A DNA stretch of 64,000 bases from JAPLDB01 sp038230515 (GCA_038230515.1 JBBRND010000005.1:1-64000); one strand, 5' to 3'. Shown: positions 54,431 through 62,426, counted from the first letter of the stretch. Made by a program: numbers and translations. The notes: generated from the letters alone by a model not told the origin.

Positions 54431-54461
54431 CTTTTCTCATAACTTCTCATCTTTGCGCGCT

Positions 54462-55826
54462 ATGCAGGTTAAAGTTGAGAAAGGAGAGGTGAGTGGAATG
54501 GTTTCGGTTCCTTCTTCAAAAAGTATTCTTCAGCGGTACATCATTGCAGCATTGCTTGCTGAAGGAGTAACTGAATTGCAAAATGTTTCTCATTGCGATG
54601 ATACACTTGCTTGTTTAGCTGCTGTTGAAGCGCTCGGAGCGGAACCCCTAAAGGATTCTAAACCCTTTAGGGGTTTGCAGATAAAAGGATGCAGCGGAAA
54701 AATAAATTCTTCTGCTGTAACTATTCACTGTGGCGAATCAGGACTCGCATTGCGAATGCTCGCTTCAGTTTCATCACTCTCAGAAAATAAAATTACTCTT
54801 ACAGGAAAAGGATCGTTGCTCAATCGCCCTGTCGATTTTTTTGAAAAAGTATTTCCTCTGCTCAATATTAAATGCAACTCACAAAACGGTTTTCTTCCTC
54901 TCGAAATTCAGGGACCGCCAACGTTTAAGAATATTTCTGTTGATGGTTCACTGAGTTCGCAGTTTCTTTCCGGCTTGCTCATGATTTTTCCGTTTGCAAA
55001 AGAAGATCACGTAATCGAAGTAAAAAATCTAAAGAGCAAACAATACATTGATCTCACACTTCAGGTTATTGCCGCCTTCGGAATTAAAATTGAAAATGAT
55101 AACTACAAAAAGTTTTTCATCAAAGGAAATCAAACTTACAAAGCATGCAATGCAACTATAGAAGGAGATTGGAGTGCAGCATCGTTTCTTTTGGTTGCCG
55201 GAGCAACAGCAGGTTCAGTCACTGTAGAAAATATTTCTGCTGATTCTTTGCAACCTGACAAAGCAATCATTGATGTTTTAAAAAGTGCGGGAGCGCGTAT
55301 ATCTTCAAATAAAAATTCATTAACTGTTCAATCTCCGAATTTCCAATTTCCAATTTCCTTCTTCCAACCTCCTTCTTCCAACCTCAAACCTGAAACCTCA
55401 AACCTCAAACTTCAAACCTCAAACCTCAAACCGTTTTCCTTCGATGCCACCGATTGCCCCGATCTCTTTCCTCCGTTAGTTGCTCTTGCAGTGCAATGCA
55501 AAGGAACATCAGAAATTACCGGAGTAGAAAGATTGATTCATAAAGAAAGCAACCGTGCATTAGCTTTGCAGCAGGAGTTTTCAAAACTGAATGAAAACCT
55601 TATCAGCATTGAGGGAAATAAAATGATTATCAAAGGTGGCTTGAAGTTGAAGAGTGCTGTGTGCGATTCGCACAATGATCATCGCATTGCAATGGCATTG
55701 GCAGTTACTGCTTTGAATGTAGAAGGCGGAATTCAAATTAAAGGATATGAAGCAGTAAATAAATCCTATCCTGAATTTTTTACGCATATTGAAAAACTAA
55801 AGCAACACTTGCCACCAAGTCACTAA
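54462..55826 (+). CDS. aroA: 3-phosphoshikimate 1-carboxyvinyltransferase with in-frame repeat inserts
   Basis: AroA (EPSP synthase) joins phosphoenolpyruvate to shikimate-3-phosphate. The N-terminal SKSILQRYIIAALLAEG, the GESGLALRMLA segment, LNRPVDFFEKVFPLL, SLSSQFLSGLLM, DWSAASFLLVAGA, DATDCPDLFPPLVALA and HNDHRIAMALAV all fit the family. I use the ATG at 54462; the open frame upstream runs through a terminator. At 454 residues it is longer than usual because of two inserts, a 33-bp palindrome near 54643-54675 and a pyrimidine-rich stretch at ~55335-55432. Its last codons and stop lie in another repeat. The frame is intact, so the enzyme may well function. aroC follows 96 nt later. Confidence 0.93.
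   Translation: MQVKVEKGEVSGMVSVPSSKSILQRYIIAALLAEGVTELQNVSHCDDTLACLAAVEALGAEPLKDSKPFRGLQIKGCSGKINSSAVTIHCGESGLALRMLASVSSLSENKITLTGKGSLLNRPVDFFEKVFPLLNIKCNSQNGFLPLEIQGPPTFKNISVDGSLSSQFLSGLLMIFPFAKEDHVIEVKNLKSKQYIDLTLQVIAAFGIKIENDNYKKFFIKGNQTYKACNATIEGDWSAASFLLVAGATAGSVTVENISADSLQPDKAIIDVLKSAGARISSNKNSLTVQSPNFQFPISFFQPPSSNLKPETSNLKLQTSNLKPFSFDATDCPDLFPPLVALAVQCKGTSEITGVERLIHKESNRALALQQEFSKLNENLISIEGNKMIIKGGLKLKSAVCDSHNDHRIAMALAVTALNVEGGIQIKGYEAVNKSYPEFFTHIEKLKQHLPPSH
54643..54675. repeat. 33-bp palindromic element inside aroA
   Basis: AACCCCTAAAGG at 54643-54654 is exactly mirrored at 54664-54675 with a 9-nt loop. It lies between two conserved parts of AroA and is read through in frame (PLKDSKPFRG). 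Confidence 0.85.
55335..55432. repeat. Pyrimidine-rich low-complexity insert inside aroA
   Basis: About 98 bp of CCAATTTCC- and CCTCAAACC-type short repeats, nearly free of G on the plus strand, are translated as runs such as SNLKPETSNLK. Such sequence is typical of gaps between genes, not of AroA. Confidence 0.8.
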
Positions 55827-55900
55827 CCTGCCTGCCGCAGGCAGGACACAAAGAAGAAGAAACAGAATGCTTTCTTTGTGCCTTCGTGTCTTTGTGGCGA
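55808..55900. repeat. Nested palindromes at the aroA stop codon
   Basis: An outer imperfect inverted repeat (TTGCCACCAAGTCAC at 55809-55823 against GTGTCTTTGTGGCGA at 55886-55900) contains a 19-bp palindrome CCTGCCTGCCGCAGGCAGG at 55827-55845, directly after the TAA of aroA. The last AroA residues (LPPSH) are encoded by the outer repeat. Confidence 0.75.
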
Positions 55901-55922
55901 AAAATGATTTTTATAAAATAAG

Positions 55923-56906
55923 ATGAATAGTTTCGGAACAATATTTCGCACACATGTTTTTGGTGAGTCGCATGGTGCAGCGGTGGGAGTTGTAATTGAC
56001 GGAGTGCCTTCAGGAATTCCATTATCGGTTGATGACTTCAGTGCCGATCTTGATCGCAGGCGTGCAGGTGCAGCGGGTACAACCGCAAGAAAAGAAGAAG
56101 ACATTCCTGTTTTTCAATCAGGAGTGTTCAACGGTTTCACAACAGGCGCTCCGCTGTGCGTTGTATTTGAAAATAAAAATGTGCAGTCAAAGGATTATGA
56201 TCAATTAAAAATTCAGCCACGCCCCGGTCATGCTGATTTTGTTGCTCAGAAAAAATTTAATGGCTTCAATGATCACCGTGGTGGCGGACATTTCTCCGGG
56301 CGGCTCACGCTTGCGCTTGTTGCCGCAGGAGTTGTGGCAAAGAAAATTATTTCTCATGTAAATATTTCTGCTTCATTGATTGAAGCAGGAGGAAACTCTA
56401 ACATTGAAGATGCAATTGCTCTTGCCATGAAAAATCAGGATTCAATTGGCGGAGTTGTTGAGTGCAAAGTTTCCGATTTGCCTGTTGGTCTTGGCGAACC
56501 GTTTTTTAATTCGGTAGAATCGCTGATCAGTCACGCAGTGTTTTCAGTTCCTGCCATTAAAGGAATTGAATTCGGCTCGGGCTTTTCTTCTGCAAAGATG
56601 AAAGGGAGCGAACACAACGATTCCATTGTTAATGCATCGGGGAAAACTGAAACCAATTTTGCGGGAGGAATAAACGGAGGGCTTACAAATGGCAACGAGC
56701 TTATCTTCCGTGTGGCAGTAAAACCTCCAAGCAGTACTCCTCAATCACAGCAAACAATGAACATGGAATCTGGTAGAGTAGAGGAATTAAAAATTGGTGG
56801 AAGACACGATCTCTGCATTGCACTTCGAGTACCTGTAGTTGTTGAAAGTGCAGCGGCAATGGTTCTGACTGATTTGATGATGCTTCATCAGAAGCCGCTG
56901 AAATAA
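55923..56906 (+). CDS. aroC: Chorismate synthase
   Basis: AroC makes chorismate from EPSP with reduced FMN, the step after AroA, and completes the shikimate pathway. The N-terminal FGTIFRTHVFGESHGAAVGVVIDG, the RRRAG and RPGHADFV segments, the GGGHFSGRLT motif and the C-terminal GRHDLCIALRVPVVVESAAAMVL are all diagnostic. At 327 residues it is slightly shorter than the E. coli enzyme but typical for Bacteroidota. It is separated from aroA only by the palindromic element and probably shares its transcript. Confidence 0.96.
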   Translation: MNSFGTIFRTHVFGESHGAAVGVVIDGVPSGIPLSVDDFSADLDRRRAGAAGTTARKEEDIPVFQSGVFNGFTTGAPLCVVFENKNVQSKDYDQLKIQPRPGHADFVAQKKFNGFNDHRGGGHFSGRLTLALVAAGVVAKKIISHVNISASLIEAGGNSNIEDAIALAMKNQDSIGGVVECKVSDLPVGLGEPFFNSVESLISHAVFSVPAIKGIEFGSGFSSAKMKGSEHNDSIVNASGKTETNFAGGINGGLTNGNELIFRVAVKPPSSTPQSQQTMNMESGRVEELKIGGRHDLCIALRVPVVVESAAAMVLTDLMMLHQKPLK

Positions 56907-56918
56907 AAACCTGGCGCT

Positions 56919-57086
56919 TTTCTTAACTACTTTCACGGGTAATTTTCACAACTTATTCTATAATTCTCACAACCTGGAGTGAAACTCTTACGAGTTGCAA
57001 GGAAATCCTTACGAGGTGTAAGGAGATCGTCAAGAGTTCTCGGGATTCCGTCAAAAGTTTTGGGGTTTGTTCAGGACATAACTGCG
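56919..57086. repeat. Array 4: about 8 degenerate units with 21-bp period
   Basis: Eight consecutive 21-bp units are aligned without gaps, with a loose consensus like TTACGAGgTGyAAGG in the middle units. Outer units are highly diverged. The array starts 12 nt after the aroC stop and runs directly into a PAS-coding frame (about 57066 onward). Confidence 0.75.
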
Positions 57087-57458
57087 CGCAAAAATAATGA
57101 TGAACTGCTTAAAGCAAGTAATGATAAATTTCACTACCTTTTTAATAATTCACCCGATGGAATCTACATTGAAGATTTTAAAGGAAACATACTGGAAGTA
57201 AATGAATAGGCATGCCTACTACAGGGAATGGACAAAGAAGAAATCATTGGAAAAAATATTCTGAACATAGCACCGAAAGAACTTCATCATGAGATCTCGG
57301 AGAATTTTAAAAAACTTGCACACAAGGAAATTTCAGGAGTAAAAAGTTTCAGTTGGAACAAAAACGGCACAAAAATTCCTGTGCAGATAAAACAAAGCAT
57401 CATTAACTATAATCTTCAACCGGCACTTTTACTTCATGTAAGAAAGACCGAGGATTGA
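56979..57458 (+). pseudogene. Remnant of a PAS-domain sensor gene, broken by a stop codon
   Basis: After the array, the frame reads VQDITARKNNDELLKASNDKFHYLFNNSPDGIYIEDFKGNILEVNE, a PAC tail followed by the start of a PAS domain. It meets TAG at 57207-57209, then continues in the same frame with ACLLQGMDKEEIIGKNIL to a stop at 57456-57458. The stop falls where PAS domains normally have Ala (VNEAAC). The front of the protein and the kinase or output domain are absent. It is a relic, probably of a PAS histidine kinase, with 21-bp repeats now sitting where the upstream coding part would have been. Confidence 0.85.
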
Positions 57459-57770
57459 TACACTAATTTTCCTTTGCTGAGAGGATTTGAGTGCAAGCTA
57501 TGAGTGCTTTTCTCCTGATACTTTCTCCTAAATCGTAAGGTGATGTTCTCGTATACTTTCAGACAATCCAGACTGCACAGCAAAAAAAAAGTATCGTGTT
57601 CACCCTCCGGATCAATGACACCAAATGGATGGATGCAATTCGGATTCTGAAATCTATAATACGGAATTGAAATTCTCTGCCGTTAGCAAGAGATTTTTTT
57701 TAGAACCTGGGCATTTGACTGGCTATCTTGCTTTAGGGGTTTATCTTTATCGTTTTCTTTTCAGAACTGA
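57459..57770. other. Gene-free region
   Basis: These 312 nt contain only short frames with no recognised product. They may include further decayed sequence from the PAS gene, but I could not identify any. It ends at the convergent lipoprotein gene. Confidence 0.5.
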
Positions 57771-58697
57771 TTACAACGCACCCAACGCAGTCAAAAGATT
57801 TGCTTCAGTAACAACCTGCATATTTAGCGTAATTGCCTGTCCGAAGCCAACAATAAATGTTTGCTGATCCAATACATAATCGTTGGTTTGTTTTTTTGCA
57901 AAGGCAACCAGTGTTACCGTTTCGCCAATAGGTATAGGTTTTGAAATAAGATTTTCAACCTTCATCACGCTTTTGAAGTTGTGGAAGGAGATAAAAATCT
58001 GGATGTTCTGCGTATTTGTTCCGGTTACTGAAAAAGTAACATGTGTATATTGCGCTGTGGACTGATGCGGCTGCGCAGCGCTAACATAACCCGTTGTGGC
58101 AGGAGTAATTGAATAAAATCCTGCAACAGGAGCTACTGAAGAGAGCGTATCTACAAAACCGGGAATGATGGATGAAAGGTTGTCCGTCCACTCATTCATA
58201 CTGCTGTTTTCATACCCGTAATAGGCCTGCATGCCGCTGGTAGTGGAGAGGAGCGTATCAGTAAGCAGAGAGTATGCCCTCCCCGATTTCAGATACACCT
58301 CGTTACCGTCTTTAAAAGGGCGCACCTTTATTTCAGCGCTTGTTTCTAAAATAGTATCAGCCGCAACAGATGGCTGCCTGCGCAATATCATATCTTTTAT
58401 TGAATACAATTCAATAACCTTTAGCTGAAACGGGTAACTTGTAATGTCGCTGTCGTTTGCTGTGCGAAGTTCATCCCGCGTAATGCAAATGCGCGTTCCT
58501 TTTTTTGCGGTTACATAGCAACTCCCCGAACCGGAATCAACCTGCAGTTCCTGTTCTTCTTCCTGGTTATCGTTGTAAAACGAATCCATGTTTTGATAAT
58601 CATCCTGCGGCACACGATCTTTTTTACATGCACCTAGAGAAATAAGCAGAGCCGCCACACCGGCAACTCCAAGCAGAAATAGTGAGTTCTTTTTCAT
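57771..58697 (-). CDS. Lipoprotein of unknown function
   Basis: The 308-residue product has a lipoprotein signal (~1-24, LFLLGVAGVAALLISLGAC) and an acidic linker after the Cys (NQEEEQELQVDSGSG). The mature part (GTRICITRDELRTA, FPFKDGNEVYLKSGRAYSLL-like region, VAPVAGFYSITPATTGYVSA, HVTFSVTGTNTQNIQIFISF) is mostly beta. No family is recognised. It is probably co-transcribed with the outer-membrane protein gene located 44 nt upstream in the same direction. Confidence 0.75.
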   Translation of the reverse strand: MKKNSLFLLGVAGVAALLISLGACKKDRVPQDDYQNMDSFYNDNQEEEQELQVDSGSGSCYVTAKKGTRICITRDELRTANDSDITSYPFQLKVIELYSIKDMILRRQPSVAADTILETSAEIKVRPFKDGNEVYLKSGRAYSLLTDTLLSTTSGMQAYYGYENSSMNEWTDNLSSIIPGFVDTLSSVAPVAGFYSITPATTGYVSAAQPHQSTAQYTHVTFSVTGTNTQNIQIFISFHNFKSVMKVENLISKPIPIGETVTLVAFAKKQTNDYVLDQQTFIVGFGQAITLNMQVVTEANLLTALGAL

Positions 58698-58741
58698 AAT
58701 CTATTTTTTAATTCACTTAATCTTGTTTGATGCTCCGGGTG

Positions 58742-59293
58742 TCAATCACCATAGGCAGGGCATTTTTCTCTGCCACCGCAGGCACCCGGATAAATGTAAA
58801 TACCAATTCGTAAACTATTTTCTTTCCATTTAAAATCATACCCGTCCTCAATAAATGGGCGAATGCAACCTTGATTGCGCACAAGACCAGCACCAGCTTC
58901 GTATGCAAAGTTATGTTGTTTTTTCTGACCAGGGGCAAACTGCTCTGCGTTGATCCATTCATTGTAATAACCGGCTGCAAGCAGGTAAAAATTGTATGTG
59001 CGCATGCGGTATATTTCATAATGCAGTGCAGCGCCTGCATAAAATTCATGATAATCATTAAACGGAGGGAAATAAGAAACCTGAGGTACTACGAACAAAC
59101 GGGAAACCAATGGAATTTTAACACGCAGGTCAGCACCAAAACTGTTTGCATGAAAATTATAAATAATACTTCCTCCATAACCCACTGCTTGTTTTTCTCT
59201 TTTTACCGCCTGTGCGTGGACATTCTGCCATAAACTGACAGAGATGAAAAGGATTAAAAAAGTATAAATTGTTTTTGTGCGATCGGTCAACAT
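58742..59293 (-). CDS. Predicted small outer-membrane beta-barrel protein
   Basis: The 183-residue product has a signal peptide (~1-28, ending NVHAQ). The mature part has alternating hydrophobic strands ending in aromatic residues (YGGSIIYNFHANSFGADLRVKIPL, RLFVVPQVSYFPPF, YAGAALHYEIYRMRTYNFYLLAAGYY, NSLRIGIYIYPGA), the pattern of an 8-strand barrel. No sequence family is recognised. Together with the lipoprotein gene downstream it likely forms a two-gene envelope operon. Confidence 0.7.
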   Translation of the reverse strand: MLTDRTKTIYTFLILFISVSLWQNVHAQAVKREKQAVGYGGSIIYNFHANSFGADLRVKIPLVSRLFVVPQVSYFPPFNDYHEFYAGAALHYEIYRMRTYNFYLLAAGYYNEWINAEQFAPGQKKQHNFAYEAGAGLVRNQGCIRPFIEDGYDFKWKENSLRIGIYIYPGACGGREKCPAYGD

Positions 59294-59440
59294 ATTTTAA
59301 ACGAAAGTAATATTAATTAAGGGGGAATTTACTAATTCAATACCGGTTTTTTTACACAGGTTTTTAATTAAAACGGAATATCATCACAAATATTTTAAAT
59401 CCGGAAAAATTCATTTTGTCATTCTCGAATAATCGAATCT

Positions 59441-60508
59441 TTATCCTTCCTTTTTGTTAGCCACCAACTGCCATCTTACTCCCAAGCCAAACTGCTTTGA
59501 AGAAAAGGAGGGAGCAAATGAAGGGGAAAATTTCCATCTAGCTGAATGGAAAGCATGAGATTCTGAAGTGCTTGAAATTCTTCTTCCGCGTTCCACCGCA
59601 ATCTTTGCAAATGAGTAACCCATTGCAATACCCAATGGATAATCACTTATCCAATGCACTCCGTTGTTTAACATTGCATAACCCAGAAGGCACATGAGCG
59701 AATATCCTAATGGGCGGATGAATTTCTTCTCCGGGTAATTTTCGGCAATTACGGTTACTGTTGCCATGGCAGTAGCCAAATGTCCTGTAGGAAACGCATC
59801 GTGTGATGGCACATGCTCAGCATAATCTTTTTGGTTCGGAAAAAAGCGCCAAAGTCCACCCGGCTCATCCGTAGTAAACGGGCTTTCGCGTCCTGTAATG
59901 TGTTTAATCAATTGAGTAGCCACACCGGTGGTTAAGATGGCTTCTGTAAGTTCGCTTGCTGTTTGCCGCGCCCGGTAATCTTTGTTGAAAAGTCCGTAGG
60001 TCCAAAATCCTGCCGCTATAGAAAAATGTGTCCATCCGTCACCGAGAAAGTACATGGCTGAGTTAATATCCACCGGGCCATTGATAGCAAAATCAAGATT
60101 CTCTTTGCCAATGGTGAATTTAAAATCATACAAAGTAGTTTGTCCGCGCGAACCTTTCAGATTCATGTCGCGTCCCAGTTGTTGAGAAGCATCAATGATG
60201 GGTTGATCAACTGCAAGAAGGGCAAGAGTTCCTGCGGTGAGTAAGCAAAGATTAGTAAGATCGCCTCTCCGGAAAGATTTTTTTGCAAAGTCAAGGTAAT
60301 CGCGGGGAATGGTTGTAATAAATCGGAATGGTTTTGGCCGCTGATAAATACTTTCACTTCCATCAGGCATGCAATAGTGCATTTCAGCGGGCGCTGATTT
60401 TTTAGATGCAGGAAGTGGTGGAGTACCTTCTGCAACAGAGAAAAAAGAAACCATGAACAGGAAGAAAAAATAAGCGGCTGATTTTTTTTGCAAATGCTCC
60501 GGGTTCAT
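59441..60508 (-). CDS. PAP2-family protein with altered catalytic residues
   Basis: The 355-residue membrane protein of the PAP2 phosphatase superfamily has a signal-like N-terminus (~1-28). Motif 1 reads K-HITGRE-SP, with Ser where the second conserved Arg should be. Motif 2 reads PTGH instead of PSGH. Motif 3 is MLNNGVHWISD, with the His and Asp present but Met instead of the conserved Arg. By contrast the tandem paralogue at 60536 has a complete set. It may be inactive or have another substrate. It is the second of two adjacent paralogous genes, 28 nt apart. Confidence 0.85.
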   Translation of the reverse strand: MNPEHLQKKSAAYFFFLFMVSFFSVAEGTPPLPASKKSAPAEMHYCMPDGSESIYQRPKPFRFITTIPRDYLDFAKKSFRRGDLTNLCLLTAGTLALLAVDQPIIDASQQLGRDMNLKGSRGQTTLYDFKFTIGKENLDFAINGPVDINSAMYFLGDGWTHFSIAAGFWTYGLFNKDYRARQTASELTEAILTTGVATQLIKHITGRESPFTTDEPGGLWRFFPNQKDYAEHVPSHDAFPTGHLATAMATVTVIAENYPEKKFIRPLGYSLMCLLGYAMLNNGVHWISDYPLGIAMGYSFAKIAVERGRRISSTSESHAFHSARWKFSPSFAPSFSSKQFGLGVRWQLVANKKEG

Positions 60509-60535
60509 TCAAAAGGGAAAATAATTACGAATAGA

Positions 60536-61507
60536 TTAGTAAAGCTGAAGCGAACATCCGGCATAAAATTTTCTATCGGCATAGTTGAGAAAATACAAAG
60601 GCGAAATCCTTTTTCGTATTGACTTGAGAGTAGCAGTTGAAGCAGCAGATAAATGATGATGAACGCAAACCTGCCTTCCACAAAGATATCCAAGACAGGC
60701 ACCGGCAAATACATCGGAAGCCCAATGGGCATGCTGAGTCATTCGTGTAAATCCAACGGCTGATGCAAGCGTGTAAGCAATGTAAGGCACTGCACGGTGA
60801 TCGCCATATTGATTTGCAAATACTGTGGCAATAGCAAACGCAGTAGTGGTGTGTCCTGAAGGAAACGCATCAAAGGCAGATGGTGGTAAATTAGCTGCAT
60901 CGCGATCCAGGTGGGATACAGGTCCGTACCATTCGTTAATGTGTCCTCTCGCGTTCCCATAATAAGAGTCCGAAGGCCGTTCTCTGCCACTAACCATTTT
61001 TCCAAATTGAGTCCATACAGTACTTGTAATAAGTGCTTCTGCAAGCAATCGCGAAGTTTCTTTGGCTTTCTCATTGTGGAATAAGAAGCTATATCCTACA
61101 AACAACCCCACTCCCAAAAATCCATAAGCTCCTCCGAATTCTGTTAGTACAGGACTGGTAACATTGACCAACCTGTTCTTGCCTTTTAATGGCGATACGT
61201 TTTTATTAATTGTGTGGTCATAATGAATCAATGCCAATGTAGCAGCAACTCCACCAATGAAGTAAAATGATTGCCTTAGATTCATCTTAAATGGTGCTGT
61301 TGCCTGCAAGCCAATGTCAGAAATCAATTCATGGCAAAAGTGCGCCTTACGGGGGATTGCATGCGTATCATCATTTGTCGGGCGAATCTCTTTTATGGAA
61401 AATGAGTGAGCCGGGGAAGCAGATGATGACAAAAGGAAAACAGAAACAATTGTCAGGCAAAAAAATTTCTTCTTCGCGCAAAAAAGGGAATAATAAAATG
61501 GAGACAT
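60536..61507 (-). CDS. PAP2-family phosphatase
   Basis: The 323-residue membrane phosphatase has the three superfamily motifs in order: K-MVSGRE-RP, PSGH in AFPSGHTTTAFA, and TRMTQHAHWASD (Arg, His and Asp in place). It likely dephosphorylates a lipid or undecaprenyl pyrophosphate in the envelope. The start is the ATG at 61507; an upstream in-frame start at 61540 lies before the -7 element at 61517-61524. The N-terminus (MSPFYYSLFCAKKKFFCLTI) has a signal-anchor-like hydrophobic segment. It is transcribed with its altered paralogue downstream. Confidence 0.9.
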   Translation of the reverse strand: MSPFYYSLFCAKKKFFCLTIVSVFLLSSSASPAHSFSIKEIRPTNDDTHAIPRKAHFCHELISDIGLQATAPFKMNLRQSFYFIGGVAATLALIHYDHTINKNVSPLKGKNRLVNVTSPVLTEFGGAYGFLGVGLFVGYSFLFHNEKAKETSRLLAEALITSTVWTQFGKMVSGRERPSDSYYGNARGHINEWYGPVSHLDRDAANLPPSAFDAFPSGHTTTAFAIATVFANQYGDHRAVPYIAYTLASAVGFTRMTQHAHWASDVFAGACLGYLCGRQVCVHHHLSAASTATLKSIRKRISPLYFLNYADRKFYAGCSLQLY

Positions 61508-61516
61508 GGTGCGTTG

Positions 61517-61524
61517 CAAATGTA
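61517..61524 (-). promoter_or_regulatory. -7 promoter element TACATTTG
   Basis: Minus-strand TAnnTTTG match (plus-strand CAAATGTA) 9 nt before the ATG at 61507. It decides the start of the PAP2 gene. Confidence 0.6.
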
Positions 61525-61665
61525 AAATGTAATTGAACATACTAAAAACAGAAAAAGGTTTTAATTAACCCGATCATTTTAGGTTCATTTAACCTAAGAA
61601 GCTAATAGCAGAGCAACCTGGAGATTTTCAACTTTGTAGATTTTTAAAATACACGCGAAATAATT

Positions 61666-62370
61666 TTAAGGAGTTGAACTGGAAACCGGAATAATTTTCC
61701 CGTTAAAAAACTTTTGCCCTTCCACAGCAAACTGCGCTATGTATCCCGCCATTTCTTCCGGTGATGTTCCTGCTTTGAAAGCAGGAAATGCAGCAGAAAA
61801 CATTTCTGTTTGCACCGAACCAAGACATAAACAATTCACTGAAATATTTTTATCTTTAAATTCTTCAGCAAGACATTCCGTAACTCCTGCGAGGGCTGCC
61901 TTACTTGAACTGTAAGCAGAAAGTCCTTTAAACTTCGCGCTCCCCTGGAAGCCGCCCATGCTGCTGATGTTTACAATGTGGCTGCGCGATGAAGAAGAAA
62001 AATGAGGTAGAAGTCTTTTAATCAGATTCACAGGAGCAAAAACATTGGTGGAATAAACATCCATCCAATCTTTTGCGGTTAGTTGTTCAAACGGTTTGTT
62101 GACTAACAAACCCGCATTGTTGATTAGTACATTCATTTCGCCATGAGATGAAACAGTTTTTTCAATCTCGTTAAGAAAATTGTAATCGGAAATATCTCCT
62201 GCAAGAATATGGAGTTGTGCTTTTGGGTTTTCTTTTAAAACTTCTACTGATAATTTTTCGAGGTAATTTTTCCTTCTGGCAATTACAAATACCTTATGCC
62301 CTGCACTTGCCAGCCGCAATGCAGTGTGATACCCGATGCCCGTACTCGCTCCTGTAATTACAATATTCAT
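61666..62370 (-). CDS. Short-chain dehydrogenase/reductase
   Basis: The 234-residue SDR enzyme has ITGASTGIG at 5-13, LINNAGLL near 85, the catalytic Ser in VNISSMGG, and YxxxK in SAYSSSKAAL. Start at 62370 gives the expected MNIVITGAS opening; the open frame further upstream runs antisense to the next gene. It resembles 3-oxoacyl-ACP reductase or sepiapterin-reductase-like SDRs; the substrate is unknown. It is divergent from the next gene across a 56-nt gap that holds the other gene's promoter. Confidence 0.9.
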   Translation of the reverse strand: MNIVITGASTGIGYHTALRLASAGHKVFVIARRKNYLEKLSVEVLKENPKAQLHILAGDISDYNFLNEIEKTVSSHGEMNVLINNAGLLVNKPFEQLTAKDWMDVYSTNVFAPVNLIKRLLPHFSSSSRSHIVNISSMGGFQGSAKFKGLSAYSSSKAALAGVTECLAEEFKDKNISVNCLCLGSVQTEMFSAAFPAFKAGTSPEEMAGYIAQFAVEGQKFFNGKIIPVSSSTP

Positions 62371-62400
62371 GCGTACGAAAGTACGAAGGGAAAAACAAAT

Positions 62401-62408
62401 TAACTTTG
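62401..62408 (+). promoter_or_regulatory. -7 promoter element TAACTTTG
   Basis: Exact TAnnTTTG match 18 nt before the GTG at 62427. Confidence 0.6.
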
Positions 62409-62426
62409 CGGTCTTAAATTTATCTT

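Noticed and set aside
54405..54461. N-terminal extension of aroA from a TTG at 54405
   Set aside because: That part lies inside a terminator hairpin and adds non-homologous residues.
15468..57086. Arrays as CRISPR or as guide-type arrays of known systems
   Set aside because: The period of 21 bp is too short, there is no constant repeat with unique spacers, and no cas, Tas or IscB-like gene is present in the window.
15468..57086. Diversity-generating retroelement
   Set aside because: No reverse transcriptase gene and no template/variable repeat pair was seen.
57207..57209. Stop-codon readthrough or recoding of TAG in the PAS remnant
   Set aside because: No readthrough signal or pyrrolysine machinery is visible and the gene lacks its other domains, so decay is simpler.
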